64,000 bases of DNA. It comes from Falsochrobactrum ovis. GTDB taxonomy: Bacteria > Pseudomonadota > Alphaproteobacteria > Rhizobiales > Rhizobiaceae. The position numbers and the translations under genes are program-made. Below the pieces are notes generated by a model that saw nothing but the letters and a program-made list of their open reading frames with translations, ran no database searches and was not told the origin of the DNA. Where the stretch lies: contig NZ_QLMK01000001.1 of NCBI RefSeq assembly GCF_003259955.1, positions 559,411 through 623,410 on the forward strand, read 5' to 3'. This document shows, one piece after another, positions 36,468 through 45,314 of this stretch (position 1 is its first letter; each line of letters starts with the position of its first letter).

Positions 36468-37202
36468 CTATAACATTTCAAGGCCCAGTTCTTCGATTGT
36501 TGTCATTTCTTCGGCCGTAGCGGTAGCAGTAGCAGCAGCAGGATTAGTGACAGTGGGCTGTATTTCTAAAGCGGCTTTAGTCGTTGCCTGCGCGCCAGTT
36601 ATTTCTGATTTGGGCTTGTAAAGACTCCATGTGTCAGGATCTGTCTCCCACGGAGGTTCTACTGGCTTGCCTTTGTTCCAGAATTGAACATTGCTGCTAA
36701 TTTTTTCATTGTTCCGGTTTCTATAAAGGTAACGGAGTTCTCTTGAAGTTATGCTCGTTTCTTTCGTACCAATTAGATCGAAGCTGACAGTCTTTTCTTT
36801 TGTGACAACTTGCTTCATATCGATGTCATCTAATACGAAATTGACGTGGATGTCATTTTCGCTAGCCCAGCCAAGGCCAGCTTTGCATTTTCTTCCCAAT
36901 ACGAGTGATTCATGCTCATAAACCCACCCATAAGGCCCCTTCATGGAGAAATCGGATTGTATAGAGCTATATTTTTCATGATCAGATATGTATTGTATAA
37001 AATCCTCGTTTTTATATGATATACTTTCCGGGTCTGTTTTAAAAGATAGCTCTTTATTAGTAATACGATAAGAGTCTATATTGTTACGGCTACTAAATAT
37101 TTTAAAGGGCTCCAGTTTCCGATAGGACATCCTTACGTTCGCGAGGCCGTACATAAGATCAGTATCCCTGAGGGTCGGAAATGCATCAAAAAAAAATGGC
37201 AT
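36468..37202 (-). CDS. Unknown protein A, tandem paralogue of the gene at 37316-38035
   Basis: A 244-residue protein of unknown function with no signal peptide or membrane helix. Conserved segments shared with the next gene are SYKNEDFIQYIS, HEKYSSIQS, LGRKCKAGLGWASENDIHVN (about 102), SRELRYLYRNRNNEKI and PPWETDPDTW followed by YKPKSE. Then come QATTKAALEIQP, an Ala/Thr linker (NPAAATATATAEE) and the acidic-hydrophobic end TTIEELGLEML. AAGGA lies seven bases before ATG. The body is highly soluble-looking and rich in aromatic and charged residues. I judge it a real gene because the paralogue preserves the reading frame with mostly conservative changes. Confidence 0.8.
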   Translation of the reverse strand: MPFFFDAFPTLRDTDLMYGLANVRMSYRKLEPFKIFSSRNNIDSYRITNKELSFKTDPESISYKNEDFIQYISDHEKYSSIQSDFSMKGPYGWVYEHESLVLGRKCKAGLGWASENDIHVNFVLDDIDMKQVVTKEKTVSFDLIGTKETSITSRELRYLYRNRNNEKISSNVQFWNKGKPVEPPWETDPDTWSLYKPKSEITGAQATTKAALEIQPTVTNPAAATATATAEEMTTIEELGLEML

Positions 37203-37315
37203 AGCTTTTCCTTTTTGAACATTAAGGGTGACCTAATTTACCGGCTAGGGGAACGGCAAAAAACTGGGATTTTTACCGGCTTGATACATCGGGCCGACCA
37301 TTGTTTCGAAGAATG

Positions 37316-38035
37316 TTAGCCTAATATTTCAAGGCCCAGTTCTTCGATTGTTGTCACTTCTTCGGCCGTAGCGGTAGCAGTAGCAGCAGCAGGATTAGTG
37401 GCAGTGGGCTGTATCTCTAAAGCAGCTTTAGTCGTTGCTTGTGCGCTGGCCATTTCTGATTTGGGCTTGTACTTGCTCCAAGTCTCAGGATCTGTCTCCC
37501 AGGGAGGCTTCACAGGTTTGCCTTCATTCCAGAACTGAACGTTATTACGAATTTTTTCATTGTTCCGGTTTCTATAAAGGTAACGGAGTTCTCTTGAAGT
37601 AAAACTCTTGGCCATCGAACTTTCGGATGTTTTGTCAACAACTTCGTTCATGTCGATTTTATCTAATACGAAATTGACGTGAATGTCATTCTCGCTAGCC
37701 CATCCAAGCCCTGCTTTGCATTTTCTTCCCAATACGATTTCCGGCTCTGCATAAACCCAACCTATATATCCATTTACGGACCTAACTGACTGTATAGAAC
37801 TATATTTTTCATGATTAGATATGTATTGTATAAATTCGTCGTTCTTGTATGATATTTTTTCTGGGTCGCTTACGCTTGCGATTTCGTTATCAGTAATATG
37901 ATAGGAATCTATTGTGTTTTGTCCCTTGAGGCTTCGAAAGGGCCCGGTATTCCAGTACTTGTATCTTTCTTTCCAAAGGCCGTATATAAGATCGGTTTCA
38001 TCTAGAGTCGGAAAACCATCATAAGAAAATGGCAT
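37316..38035 (-). CDS. Unknown protein B, tandem paralogue of the gene at 36468-37202
   Basis: A 239-residue protein starting MPFSYDGFPTLDETDLIYGL; the ATG at 38035 aligns with the paralogue start and AAGGA is nine bases upstream, so a TTG six bases earlier is not needed. Roughly two-thirds of residues match protein A: the N-terminal 90 and the stretch near 120-140 diverge, while the GRKCKAGLGWASENDIHVNF core and the C-terminal third are almost identical. It also ends with the KAALEIQP - Ala/Thr linker - TTIEELGLEILG module. Upstream DNA of the two genes is similar too (AAAAA-CTGGG-TTTTT blocks), so the duplication included the promoter. Function unknown. Confidence 0.8.
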   Translation of the reverse strand: MPFSYDGFPTLDETDLIYGLWKERYKYWNTGPFRSLKGQNTIDSYHITDNEIASVSDPEKISYKNDEFIQYISNHEKYSSIQSVRSVNGYIGWVYAEPEIVLGRKCKAGLGWASENDIHVNFVLDKIDMNEVVDKTSESSMAKSFTSRELRYLYRNRNNEKIRNNVQFWNEGKPVKPPWETDPETWSKYKPKSEMASAQATTKAALEIQPTATNPAAATATATAEEVTTIEELGLEILG

Positions 38036-38177
38036 TTGCAATCTTCCTTTCTGAAAAGAAAATGAGATTGATTGTATCGTTCGGTAAAGTGATAAAAAGC
38101 TGGGGTTTTTTACGGGCTATACACATATGGGGGCTGTCTTACCGACCTGCCGGTCAGCAGTAGAATGCAAGTCAAGC

Positions 38178-38206
38178 TTGACCCTGCCGTGCTGACAAAT
38201 TAGACC
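38178..38206 (+). promoter_or_regulatory. Candidate promoter of glyQS
   Basis: TTGACC and TAGACC are 17 bases apart, with the -10 element about 32 bp upstream of the glyQ start. The -10 match is poor. A 12-bp palindrome GTCAAGCTTGAC (38171-38182) overlaps the -35 element. Confidence 0.35.
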
Positions 38207-38237
38207 GGGCCATCATTTCAATTACGAGGCCTGCACG

Positions 38238-39188
38238 GTGTCCACTACGTTGCCAGCACATTTGCATCCCACCCGTTCCTTTCAGGGATTGATCCTGACG
38301 CTCCATAATTATTGGGCGGAACATGGTTGCGCGATCCTGCAACCCTATGACATGGAAGTGGGGGCGGGGACGTTTCACCCGGCAACGACGCTCCGTTCGC
38401 TCGGCCCCCGGCCTTGGAAAGCTGCCTATGTGCAACCATCGCGTCGGCCCAAAGATGGCCGCTATGGCGAAAACCCCAACCGTTTGCAGCATTATTACCA
38501 ATATCAGGTGATCATTAAACCTTCGCCGCCAAACCTTCAGGAACTCTATCTTGGTTCACTCAAGGCGATTGGTCTTGATCCAACGCTGCATGACATACGC
38601 TTTGTCGAAGATGACTGGGAAAGCCCGACGCTGGGCGCATGGGGACTTGGCTGGGAATGCTGGTGCGACGGCATGGAAGTGTCGCAATTCACTTATTTCC
38701 AGCAAGTTTGCGGCATTGAATGCTCGCCTGTCGCAGGCGAACTCACCTATGGTTTGGAGCGCCTCGCCATGTATGTGCAGGGCGTCGACAATGTTTATGA
38801 CCTGAATTTCAATGGCCTCGAAGGCGAAGAAAAGGTCACCTATGGCGATGTCTTCCTGCAAGCTGAACAGGAATATTCGCGCTATAACTTCGAAATGGCC
38901 AATACGGACATTTTGCATCAGCATTTTATTGATGCCGAACGCGAATGCGAAGCTATTTTGAAAGCCGGCAGCACCGGCGAGAAATCACTGCATAAATGCG
39001 TTTTCCCCGCCTATGATCAGTGCATTAAGGCATCTCACGTTTTCAATCTCATGGATGCGCGCGGTGTTATTTCCGTAACAGAGCGTCAAAGCTACATTCT
39101 GCGTGTACGCAATCTTGCACGCCAGTGCGGTGAAGCATTTCTGCTGACCGATGCTGGTGGTTACAACTACAAGAAAGAGGCGCTCTAA
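38238..39188 (+). CDS. glyQ: Glycyl-tRNA synthetase alpha subunit
   Basis: A 316-residue class II aminoacyl-tRNA synthetase subunit starting at GTG 38238 with GAGG eight bases upstream. [60 protein letters not shown] and [20 protein letters not shown] are the classic GlyQ motifs. With GlyS it forms the alpha2beta2 bacterial glycyl-tRNA synthetase. One-base overlap with glyS (TAATG). Confidence 0.98.
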   Translation: MSTTLPAHLHPTRSFQGLILTLHNYWAEHGCAILQPYDMEVGAGTFHPATTLRSLGPRPWKAAYVQPSRRPKDGRYGENPNRLQHYYQYQVIIKPSPPNLQELYLGSLKAIGLDPTLHDIRFVEDDWESPTLGAWGLGWECWCDGMEVSQFTYFQQVCGIECSPVAGELTYGLERLAMYVQGVDNVYDLNFNGLEGEEKVTYGDVFLQAEQEYSRYNFEMANTDILHQHFIDAERECEAILKAGSTGEKSLHKCVFPAYDQCIKASHVFNLMDARGVISVTERQSYILRVRNLARQCGEAFLLTDAGGYNYKKEAL

Positions 39189-41359
39189 TGCCAGACTTAC
39201 TGCTAGAGCTATTCTCAGAAGAGATTCCTGCCCGCATGCAGCGCAAGGCTGCTGGTGACCTGAAAAAAATGATTACGGATGGCTTGGTTGATGCCGGGCT
39301 GACCTATGAAGCTGCGACCGCTTATTGGACCCCGCGCCGTCTTGCACTGGATATCCGCGGGCTGACAGTGCGGTCCAAAGACGTGCATGAAGATATTAAA
39401 GGGCCGTCAGTTTCAGCGCCCGAACAGGCAATTGCAGGCTTCTTGCGCAAGGCTGGGCTGACCGATATCAGCCAGGCGCATATTCATTCCGACCCTAAAA
39501 AGGGCGATTTTTACGTTGCGCATCTGACCAAGCCAGGCAGGGCAGCCGAAGATATTATTGCTGAACTTGTGCCAAAAACTGTGCGCAATTTCCCATGGCC
39601 AAAATCTATGCGCTGGGGCGCGGCTTCAACAAAATCAACCAGCTTGCGCTGGGTGCGCCCGCTGCAATCGATCTTGTGCACTTTTGGCCCCGAGACAGAA
39701 GAAACCACAATTATCGAATTCGATATTGATGGCATAAAATCCGGCAACACCACCTATGGCCATCGCTTTTTGAGTGATGGCGAACCTATTCACGTGCGCC
39801 GTTTCGACGATTATGTTGAAAAGCTTGAAAAGGCTTTTGTGGTGCTGGATGCAGAGCGTCGCAAGGAAATGATCTTGCAAGATGCGCGCAATCTGGCTTT
39901 TGCATCCGGTCTTGAAATGGTCGAAGATGACGGGTTGCTTGAAGAAGTCGCGGGTCTCGTCGAATGGCCCGTGGTGCTGATGGGCGAATTTGAACAGGAA
40001 TTCCTTGAAATTCCGCCAGAAGTTATTCGCCTGACCATCCGCGCCAATCAAAAATGTTTTGTCACCCGCAAACAGGGTGAGACCGACGCGCTTTCCAACA
40101 AGTTCATTCTGGTTTCAAATATCGCAGCCCGTGATGGCGGGGCCAAAATCGCTTATGGTAATGGCAAAGTTGTGCGTGCTCGCCTGTCAGATGCGCTCTA
40201 TTTCTGGCACACAGATCAAGGGGATTTGCCTGATCTTGATAGGCTGGTCCCATCGGCTGAGAAGTTCGGCCTTGATCTGAAAAAGCCGCTCGATCAGCGC
40301 ATGGCGCGACTGGATGCGCTCAATGTGACTTTCCACGCCAAGCTGGGCACGCAAGGCGAGCGCGTTGAGCGTATTCGCAAACTTGCGGCCGAAATCGCGC
40401 CGCTGGTCGGTGCTGACCCAGAGCTTGCAGCCCGCGCTGCTATTCTCGCCAAGGCCGATCTAACGACCGAAATTGTGGGTGAATTCCCCGAACTTCAGGG
40501 CGCAATGGGCCGTAAATACGCTCTTCTTCAGGGTGAAGATGAGGCAGTAGCTGCCGCTTTGGAAGAACATTATAAGCCGCAGGGCCCTTCGGATTTCGTA
40601 CCCAAAAACCCGGTTTCTGTAGCCGTTGCATTGGCTGATAAGCTCGATACGCTGGTCGGTTTCTGGGCTATTGACGAAAAGCCCACCGGCTCGAAAGACC
40701 CATATGCGTTGCGTCGTGCGGCGTTAGGGGTAATTCGTTTGCTGCTGGAGAATGATATTCGCGCTGAGCTTAATCAAATCTGTGCTCTAGCATTGCAGCA
40801 ATATCCGCAGGTTTCGGGCGAGGAAAGCGCGAATGTTTTTGCAGATCTTCTTTCTTTCCTTCACGACCGTTTCAAAGTCTATTTGAAGGATGAAGGTGCG
40901 CGTTATGATGCGATTGATGCGGTGCTTTCGCCTGAGGCTGATAATCTGCTCTTGGTTGCGCGTCGTCTGGAAGCGTTGATCGTTTTCATCAATGAGGAAG
41001 ACGGCAAAAACCTGCTCGCAGGCACCAAGCGCGCTGCCAATATTCTGGCTGCGGAAGAAAAGAAGGGCACTAAAATCGCCCAAAACGTCGATCCAGCATT
41101 GCTCAAGCTTGATGAAGAAAAAGTGCTGTTTGATGCCGTAACGCTGGCTGCTCGCGAAGCGGAAGCTGCCATTGCAACGGAAGATTTCAACGGTGCCATG
41201 CGGGCGCTGGCAAAGCTGCGCGGCCCTGTCGACACATTCTTCGAAAATGTGCTGGTCAATGATGAGGACGAAAATATCCGCGCCAATCGTCTGGCCTTGC
41301 TCAGCCAAATACGTGAAGCCACCGGCAAAGTGGCCGATTTCTCAAAAATCGCAGGCTAA
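39188..41359 (+). CDS. glyS: Glycyl-tRNA synthetase beta subunit
   Basis: A 723-residue protein starting [20 protein letters not shown], the GlyS N-terminal signature. Further marks are [20 protein letters not shown], an HD-type domain in the middle (about 395-530, with [20 protein letters not shown]) and a C-terminal anticodon-binding domain ending [19 protein letters not shown]. It recognises tRNA-Gly and completes the tetramer with GlyQ. Length is near the family norm (about 690-770). A strong terminator follows. Confidence 0.97.
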   Translation: MPDLLLELFSEEIPARMQRKAAGDLKKMITDGLVDAGLTYEAATAYWTPRRLALDIRGLTVRSKDVHEDIKGPSVSAPEQAIAGFLRKAGLTDISQAHIHSDPKKGDFYVAHLTKPGRAAEDIIAELVPKTVRNFPWPKSMRWGAASTKSTSLRWVRPLQSILCTFGPETEETTIIEFDIDGIKSGNTTYGHRFLSDGEPIHVRRFDDYVEKLEKAFVVLDAERRKEMILQDARNLAFASGLEMVEDDGLLEEVAGLVEWPVVLMGEFEQEFLEIPPEVIRLTIRANQKCFVTRKQGETDALSNKFILVSNIAARDGGAKIAYGNGKVVRARLSDALYFWHTDQGDLPDLDRLVPSAEKFGLDLKKPLDQRMARLDALNVTFHAKLGTQGERVERIRKLAAEIAPLVGADPELAARAAILAKADLTTEIVGEFPELQGAMGRKYALLQGEDEAVAAALEEHYKPQGPSDFVPKNPVSVAVALADKLDTLVGFWAIDEKPTGSKDPYALRRAALGVIRLLLENDIRAELNQICALALQQYPQVSGEESANVFADLLSFLHDRFKVYLKDEGARYDAIDAVLSPEADNLLLVARRLEALIVFINEEDGKNLLAGTKRAANILAAEEKKGTKIAQNVDPALLKLDEEKVLFDAVTLAAREAEAAIATEDFNGAMRALAKLRGPVDTFFENVLVNDEDENIRANRLALLSQIREATGKVADFSKIAG

Positions 41360-41363
41360 TCCG

Positions 41364-41391
41364 GAAAGGGCGCTCTTTAGCGCCCTTTTTA
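41364..41391 (+). terminator. Rho-independent terminator of glyQS
   Basis: AAGGGCGCT-cttt-AGCGCCCTT with a T5 run, seven bases after the glyS stop. Confidence 0.93.
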
Positions 41392-41494
41392 TTGACGGTT
41401 CATTCCTATCGGGCATCAACTCGCGGTTAGGCCCGCTTGCTCAATTTGCGACATTTGTGTAGCTACAGCTAGTATCAACCGACAGGCGAAGCCT

Positions 41495-42481
41495 TTGACC
41501 GATATCGTTCAATTTGATGACAGTGCTATTTCGCGCGCAGTGGAAATTCTGCGCGAGGGCGGACTTGTTGCGATTCCGACTGAGACCGTCTACGGACTTG
41601 CAGCGGATGCAACCAATGGCCAAGGTGTTGCGGGCATATTTGCCGCCAAAGGTCGGCCTCAATTCAATCCGCTCATTGCCCATGTTGCCGATATTGAGAT
41701 GGCCGAACGCTATGTGCGCTTTGATCCACTCTCGCGCAAGCTTGCTGAAACCTTCTGGCCGGGTCCGCTGACTATCGTATTGCCCATTATAATGCCCTTG
41801 AACGAGGCTCAAGCAATGCCGCCAATTCATCCGCTGGTGAGCGCAGGGCTTGATACATTGGCGGTCCGTATGCCGCAGGGCCGGGTGCGTGATGTTATAA
41901 AGATTCTTGATCATCCGCTGGCCGCACCCAGCGCAAATAGATCGGGGCGTATCAGCCCCACTTCTGCCCAGGCAGTTATGAACGATCTTGGCGAAAAGAT
42001 TGATTTGATTCTAGATTCAGGCCCCTGCGGTGTCGGTGTTGAATCGACCATTATCAAAGTTGAAGGCGAAACCATTCATCTTTTGCGCCCAGGCGGGCTT
42101 GCGGCAGAAGACATTGAAGCGCTGATGGGCAAAAAATTAAAGCGGGCTGAACATGCTGCCGCCATTCAGGCTCCGGGCATGATGGCGTCGCATTATGCAC
42201 CAAGAGCCGCAATGCGACTTAGGGCAACTGAAGTTTTGCCCGGTGAAGTGCTGTTGGCATTTGGCCCTATCCGAGCAAAAAATGCTGATCAGGCTAGCAC
42301 TATGCTCAATTTGAGTGTCGATGGAAATTTACGAGAAGCGGCAAGCAATCTTTTTGATTTCATGCGCAGGCTGGATGCGAGCGGTGCTGCCACAATCGCC
42401 GTTGAAACAATACCGTCTGAGGGGCTTGGCGAAGCGATCAATGATCGGCTGAAACGCGCCGCAGCGCCTCGTGACCAATAA
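41495..42481 (+). CDS. L-threonylcarbamoyladenylate synthase, Sua5 type
   Basis: A 328-residue Sua5 protein. The start appears to be TTG 41495 (AGG-rich GGCGAAG upstream; no ATG fits). The N-terminal YrdC domain has IPTETVYGLAADATN, AAKGRPQFNPLIAHV, WPGPLTIVLP and PLAAPSANRSGRISPT. The C-terminal Sua5 domain begins after APGMMASHYAPRA (about 230). It makes threonylcarbamoyl-AMP, the precursor for t6A at position 37 of ANN-decoding tRNAs. An array of 12-bp repeats lies immediately behind the stop codon. Confidence 0.93.
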   Translation: MTDIVQFDDSAISRAVEILREGGLVAIPTETVYGLAADATNGQGVAGIFAAKGRPQFNPLIAHVADIEMAERYVRFDPLSRKLAETFWPGPLTIVLPIIMPLNEAQAMPPIHPLVSAGLDTLAVRMPQGRVRDVIKILDHPLAAPSANRSGRISPTSAQAVMNDLGEKIDLILDSGPCGVGVESTIIKVEGETIHLLRPGGLAAEDIEALMGKKLKRAEHAAAIQAPGMMASHYAPRAAMRLRATEVLPGEVLLAFGPIRAKNADQASTMLNLSVDGNLREAASNLFDFMRRLDASGAATIAVETIPSEGLGEAINDRLKRAAAPRDQ

Positions 42482-42484
42482 TCT

Positions 42485-42532
42485 CCCGAAACAATGTCCG
42501 AAACCACGCCCGAAACCACGTCCGAAACAACG
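42485..42532. repeat. Four tandem copies of a 12-bp unit
   Basis: Units [CT]CCGAAAC[AC]A[CT]G at 42485, 42497, 42509 and 42521 fill most of the gap between the Sua5 stop and the next gene. They differ by one to three bases from each other. Confidence 0.9.
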
Positions 42533-42557
42533 TAATGACTGATGCAAAGAGAAATAC

Positions 42558-43970
42558 ATGCTGGACCCTGCACTGATCGAACGCTTTAGTGCCATTGTTG
42601 GTGAAAACAATGCGCTGACCGCCACCGACGATATCGCGCCATATCTTATTGAGCAGCGCGATCTTTATAATGGCCGCACCCCTTTGGTATTGCGTCCGGC
42701 ATCAACGCAGGAAGTGGCGCAAATCCTCAAACTCGCCCATGAAACCAACACGCCAGTGGTGCCGCAAGGTGGTAATACCGGCCTTGTCGGCGCACAAACG
42801 CCTGACGAAACCGGCACAGCGATCGTCTTGGCGTTGGGGCGCATGAATAAAATCCGCAGCCTCGACCCAATCGGCAATCTGGTTACGGTTGAAGCAGGTG
42901 TTATCCTCAAAAACTTACAGGACGAAGTTGAAAAGGCGGACCGTCTGTTTCCGCTATCGCTTGGCGCTGAAGGTTCGTGTCAAATTGGTGGCAATCTTGG
43001 TGCCAATGCCGGTGGCACAGCCGTGCTTGCCTATGGCAATATGCGCGAGCTTTGCCTTGGCGTGGAAGTGGTGCTGCCCAATGGCGAGATCCTCAATGAT
43101 CTGCGCTACGTCAAAAAAGATAATACAGGCTATGATCTCAAAGACCTGTTTATTGGGTCTGAGGGCACGTTGGGCATCATCACCGCTGCTGTGCTGAAAA
43201 TCTTCCCGCAGCCAAAGGGCAAGGGTGTTTCCTATGCCGGTCTGCGCTCACTGGATGATGTGCTTCGTCTGTTTCAGCTGGCGACTGAACATGCAGGCCC
43301 GTCGCTTACCGGTTTTGAACTCATGCCCCGTATGGGCGTTGAATTCACCATCCGCCATGTCGATGGCGTACGCGATCCGCTGGAAACCCCGCATGATTGG
43401 TATGCACTGATCGATATTTCATCGTCACGTTCAGAGGAAGATGCGCGCACAACCCTTGAAACTATTTTGGGCGAGGCTTTCGAAGCGGATATTCTGCAAG
43501 ATGCGGCTATCGCTGAAAGCGTAGCGCAGGCGCATTCTTTCTGGAAAATGCGCGAGGAAATGTCTTGGGCGCAGAAGCCAGAAGGCGGCTCAATCAAGCA
43601 CGATATTTCGGTTCCGGTTGCTTCGATCCCGGCTTTTATTAAGGAAGCGGACGCAGCAGTGCTGGAAATGGTGCCAGGAGCGCGAATTGTTTGCTTTGGC
43701 CATATAGGCGATGGCAATTTGCATTATAATATTTCGCAGCCAATTGATGCGGATAAGGAAGAATTTCTTTCCCATTGGGGAGAAATGAACCACCGCATTC
43801 ACACAATTGTTGCGTCTTATGGTGGATCGATCTCAGCCGAACACGGCATCGGCCAGCTTAAACGTGACGAGCTGGAATATTTCAAAGATGCCCAGGCGCT
43901 CGATCTGATGCGCCGTATCAAACAAGCTATTGACCCGAAAGGCATTATGAATCCGGGCAAGGTGCTGTAA
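42558..43970 (+). CDS. FAD-linked oxidoreductase, D-2-hydroxyglutarate dehydrogenase-like
   Basis: A 470-residue flavoprotein of the VAO/PCMH fold. FAD-binding parts are VVPQGGNTGLVGAQTP (about 74), LGAEGSCQIGGNLGANAGGT (about 135) and LFIGSEGTLGIITAAVLK (about 197). The C-terminal substrate domain has FGHIGDGNLHYN, SAEHGIGQLKR (with the metal or substrate His) and the end DPKGIMNPGKVL. These match D2HGDH and D-lactate dehydrogenase (GlcD-like) enzymes; without the GlcEF partners nearby, D-2-hydroxyglutarate dehydrogenase is the more likely role. The N-terminus starts MLDPALIERFSAIVGENNAL. Confidence 0.88.
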   Translation: MLDPALIERFSAIVGENNALTATDDIAPYLIEQRDLYNGRTPLVLRPASTQEVAQILKLAHETNTPVVPQGGNTGLVGAQTPDETGTAIVLALGRMNKIRSLDPIGNLVTVEAGVILKNLQDEVEKADRLFPLSLGAEGSCQIGGNLGANAGGTAVLAYGNMRELCLGVEVVLPNGEILNDLRYVKKDNTGYDLKDLFIGSEGTLGIITAAVLKIFPQPKGKGVSYAGLRSLDDVLRLFQLATEHAGPSLTGFELMPRMGVEFTIRHVDGVRDPLETPHDWYALIDISSSRSEEDARTTLETILGEAFEADILQDAAIAESVAQAHSFWKMREEMSWAQKPEGGSIKHDISVPVASIPAFIKEADAAVLEMVPGARIVCFGHIGDGNLHYNISQPIDADKEEFLSHWGEMNHRIHTIVASYGGSISAEHGIGQLKRDELEYFKDAQALDLMRRIKQAIDPKGIMNPGKVL

Positions 43971-43991
43971 ATCAACATGAATTGAGTTGCG

Positions 43992-44020
43992 AACGGGCGG
44001 TACATAACCGCCCGTTTTAT
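43992..44020 (+). terminator. Rho-independent terminator of the flavoprotein gene
   Basis: AACGGGCGGT-acata-ACCGCCCGTT followed by TTATTT, 21 bases after the stop. Confidence 0.92.
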
Positions 44021-44222
44021 TTAGTAAACGAGAAATTTATAAGAATTACCGATTTCCTACACCTGGTTGTAATCTGCTAACCAAATGAAAAAGCAGGGAA
44101 AAGTTAACCCAACTCATTAAGGTGCCCGTTAGGTACTGCGCTTATTCTCTATCTCAACAAAGAGCAAAAGCTCGCAATGAGAAGCCGGACCACCGGCTCT
44201 TAAAGAGACAGAGGCGTTGAAT

Positions 44223-44792
44223 ATGATGAGCAAGGGACTGAAAAAGCCCGAATGGGCTAGCCAGGAATTACGATTAGATCCGTTTCGTTTTCCGCAAGTG
44301 GTAAGCTACGCAATGGAAGATGGCCGGACGGACGTAACCTTTACGATCAATGAACGCGGCGCAGTGATCCGGCAGGTTTTGCCTTCCAGTGGACTACCGA
44401 TGTCTATTGCACTGCCGATTAATGCTTTCAAAGGCGTTGTGGCCAGCGCTGTTGAAGACGAATATGGCGAAATCACCGTCACACTGGAACTCATGCATGA
44501 AGACCCGCAATTATCGGTTCCACTTCTGGTGGCGCATGATTTGACAGATGTTGCGGCCGATTGGCGGGCATGGGCGCAGGCTTTCAATCTGCCCATGATG
44601 TTAGTGGAGGAAGATGGTGTTGCGCGGCCACTTTACGAAAGCACTGGGCCTGTTCAAAACGGCGAGCCCGTTGCCCGTCGTCAGGGTCAAGAGCCACGCC
44701 GCCGCCGCCCACGCTTCCTGGCCCGCCGTAAAACCGGCTCACTGGGTGTGCGCATGGTAATCAAGGGTACGGAAATAATCGCCAGAAACTAA
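44223..44792 (+). CDS. Conserved alphaproteobacterial protein (DUF6101-like)
   Basis: A 189-residue soluble protein starting at ATG 44223, with GAGG eight bases upstream; TTG 44217 in the same frame is too close to that site. ELRLDPFRFPQVVSYAMEDG near the N-terminus, SIALPINAFKGVVASAVEDE and a basic tail (RRQGQEPRRRRPRFLARRKT) fit a family I recall from rhizobia as DUF6101; that name is from memory. The arginine-rich tail suggests contact with nucleic acid or acidic lipid, which is a guess. Monocistronic, ahead of a large stem-loop. Confidence 0.75.
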   Translation: MMSKGLKKPEWASQELRLDPFRFPQVVSYAMEDGRTDVTFTINERGAVIRQVLPSSGLPMSIALPINAFKGVVASAVEDEYGEITVTLELMHEDPQLSVPLLVAHDLTDVAADWRAWAQAFNLPMMLVEEDGVARPLYESTGPVQNGEPVARRQGQEPRRRRPRFLARRKTGSLGVRMVIKGTEIIARN

Positions 44793-44826
44793 ATGGCGGG
44801 AAGAAGTTAACGGCAATGATCAATAA

Positions 44827-44860
44827 AAACCATCTCCACGGGGGGGCGTGGAGATGGTTT
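44827..44860. terminator. Bidirectional 14-bp stem-loop terminator
   Basis: AAACCATCTCCACG-gggggg-CGTGGAGATGGTTT is a perfect 14-base stem with a six-G loop, 34 bases after the preceding plus-strand gene. On the plus strand only TTT follows; on the minus strand the hairpin is followed by TTATTG after TTT, a better T-run. Confidence 0.85.
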
Positions 44861-45314
44861 CTCGCCATGAATAATAAATGTGAACTATTATGATCAGGTC
44901 AGTATAAGATTTCACATAATATGCTTTGGCGATGCTCATTAACGAGGGAGGATGAGCGTATAAAAGCATTTGGAGAGTATCATTGGATCCGAAAGTACAA
45001 TCTCTTTCATCTCCACAATGTGTGCTATCATAGTGGAATAATGATAAAATTCTATCGCAACAAATAGTGTGCAAATCTAAGGATGCTATTTTAGGGGATG
45101 CTGGGTCGCGCTCTAGCAAAGGCGTGGCGGCACTTTGACAAGGCTATTGGGCACAAGGCTATTGGGCCGCCATTCGCTAGATTTTGGCACAGATAATGGC
45201 TTGAATAACACTTGCCAGCACTGGCTGACGCCGTTTGGCTGGACACGCCAGCCCATCAGCAAGATTTGCAATCAGCTAGAAAACATTGATGGTCAATCGG
45301 TCAGATGCCGATGA
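44861..45314. other. Gene-poor gap before purD
   Basis: About 450 bp with no supported gene; a 99-codon minus-strand reading runs into the terminator stem and is rejected. A 14-bp direct repeat (ACAAGGCTATTGGG) occurs at 45138-45151 and 45153-45166. The minus-strand terminator at the left end and the purD stop at the right leave room for a small RNA, which I cannot confirm. Confidence 0.5.

Noticed and set aside
38144-38155. GACC-TGCC-GGTC palindrome between unknown gene B and glyQ, resembling a TetR-type operator
   Set aside because: Only four base pairs per arm, no TetR gene nearby and no second site; too weak to call.
42485-42532. Regular repeats that might suggest a CRISPR array
   Set aside because: Units are 12 bp and directly adjacent, with no spacers and no cas genes; a simple tandem repeat.
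44820-45119. 99-codon minus-strand frame before purD
   Set aside because: Its 3' end runs through a perfect 14-bp terminator stem, it has no ribosome site and no recognisable composition.
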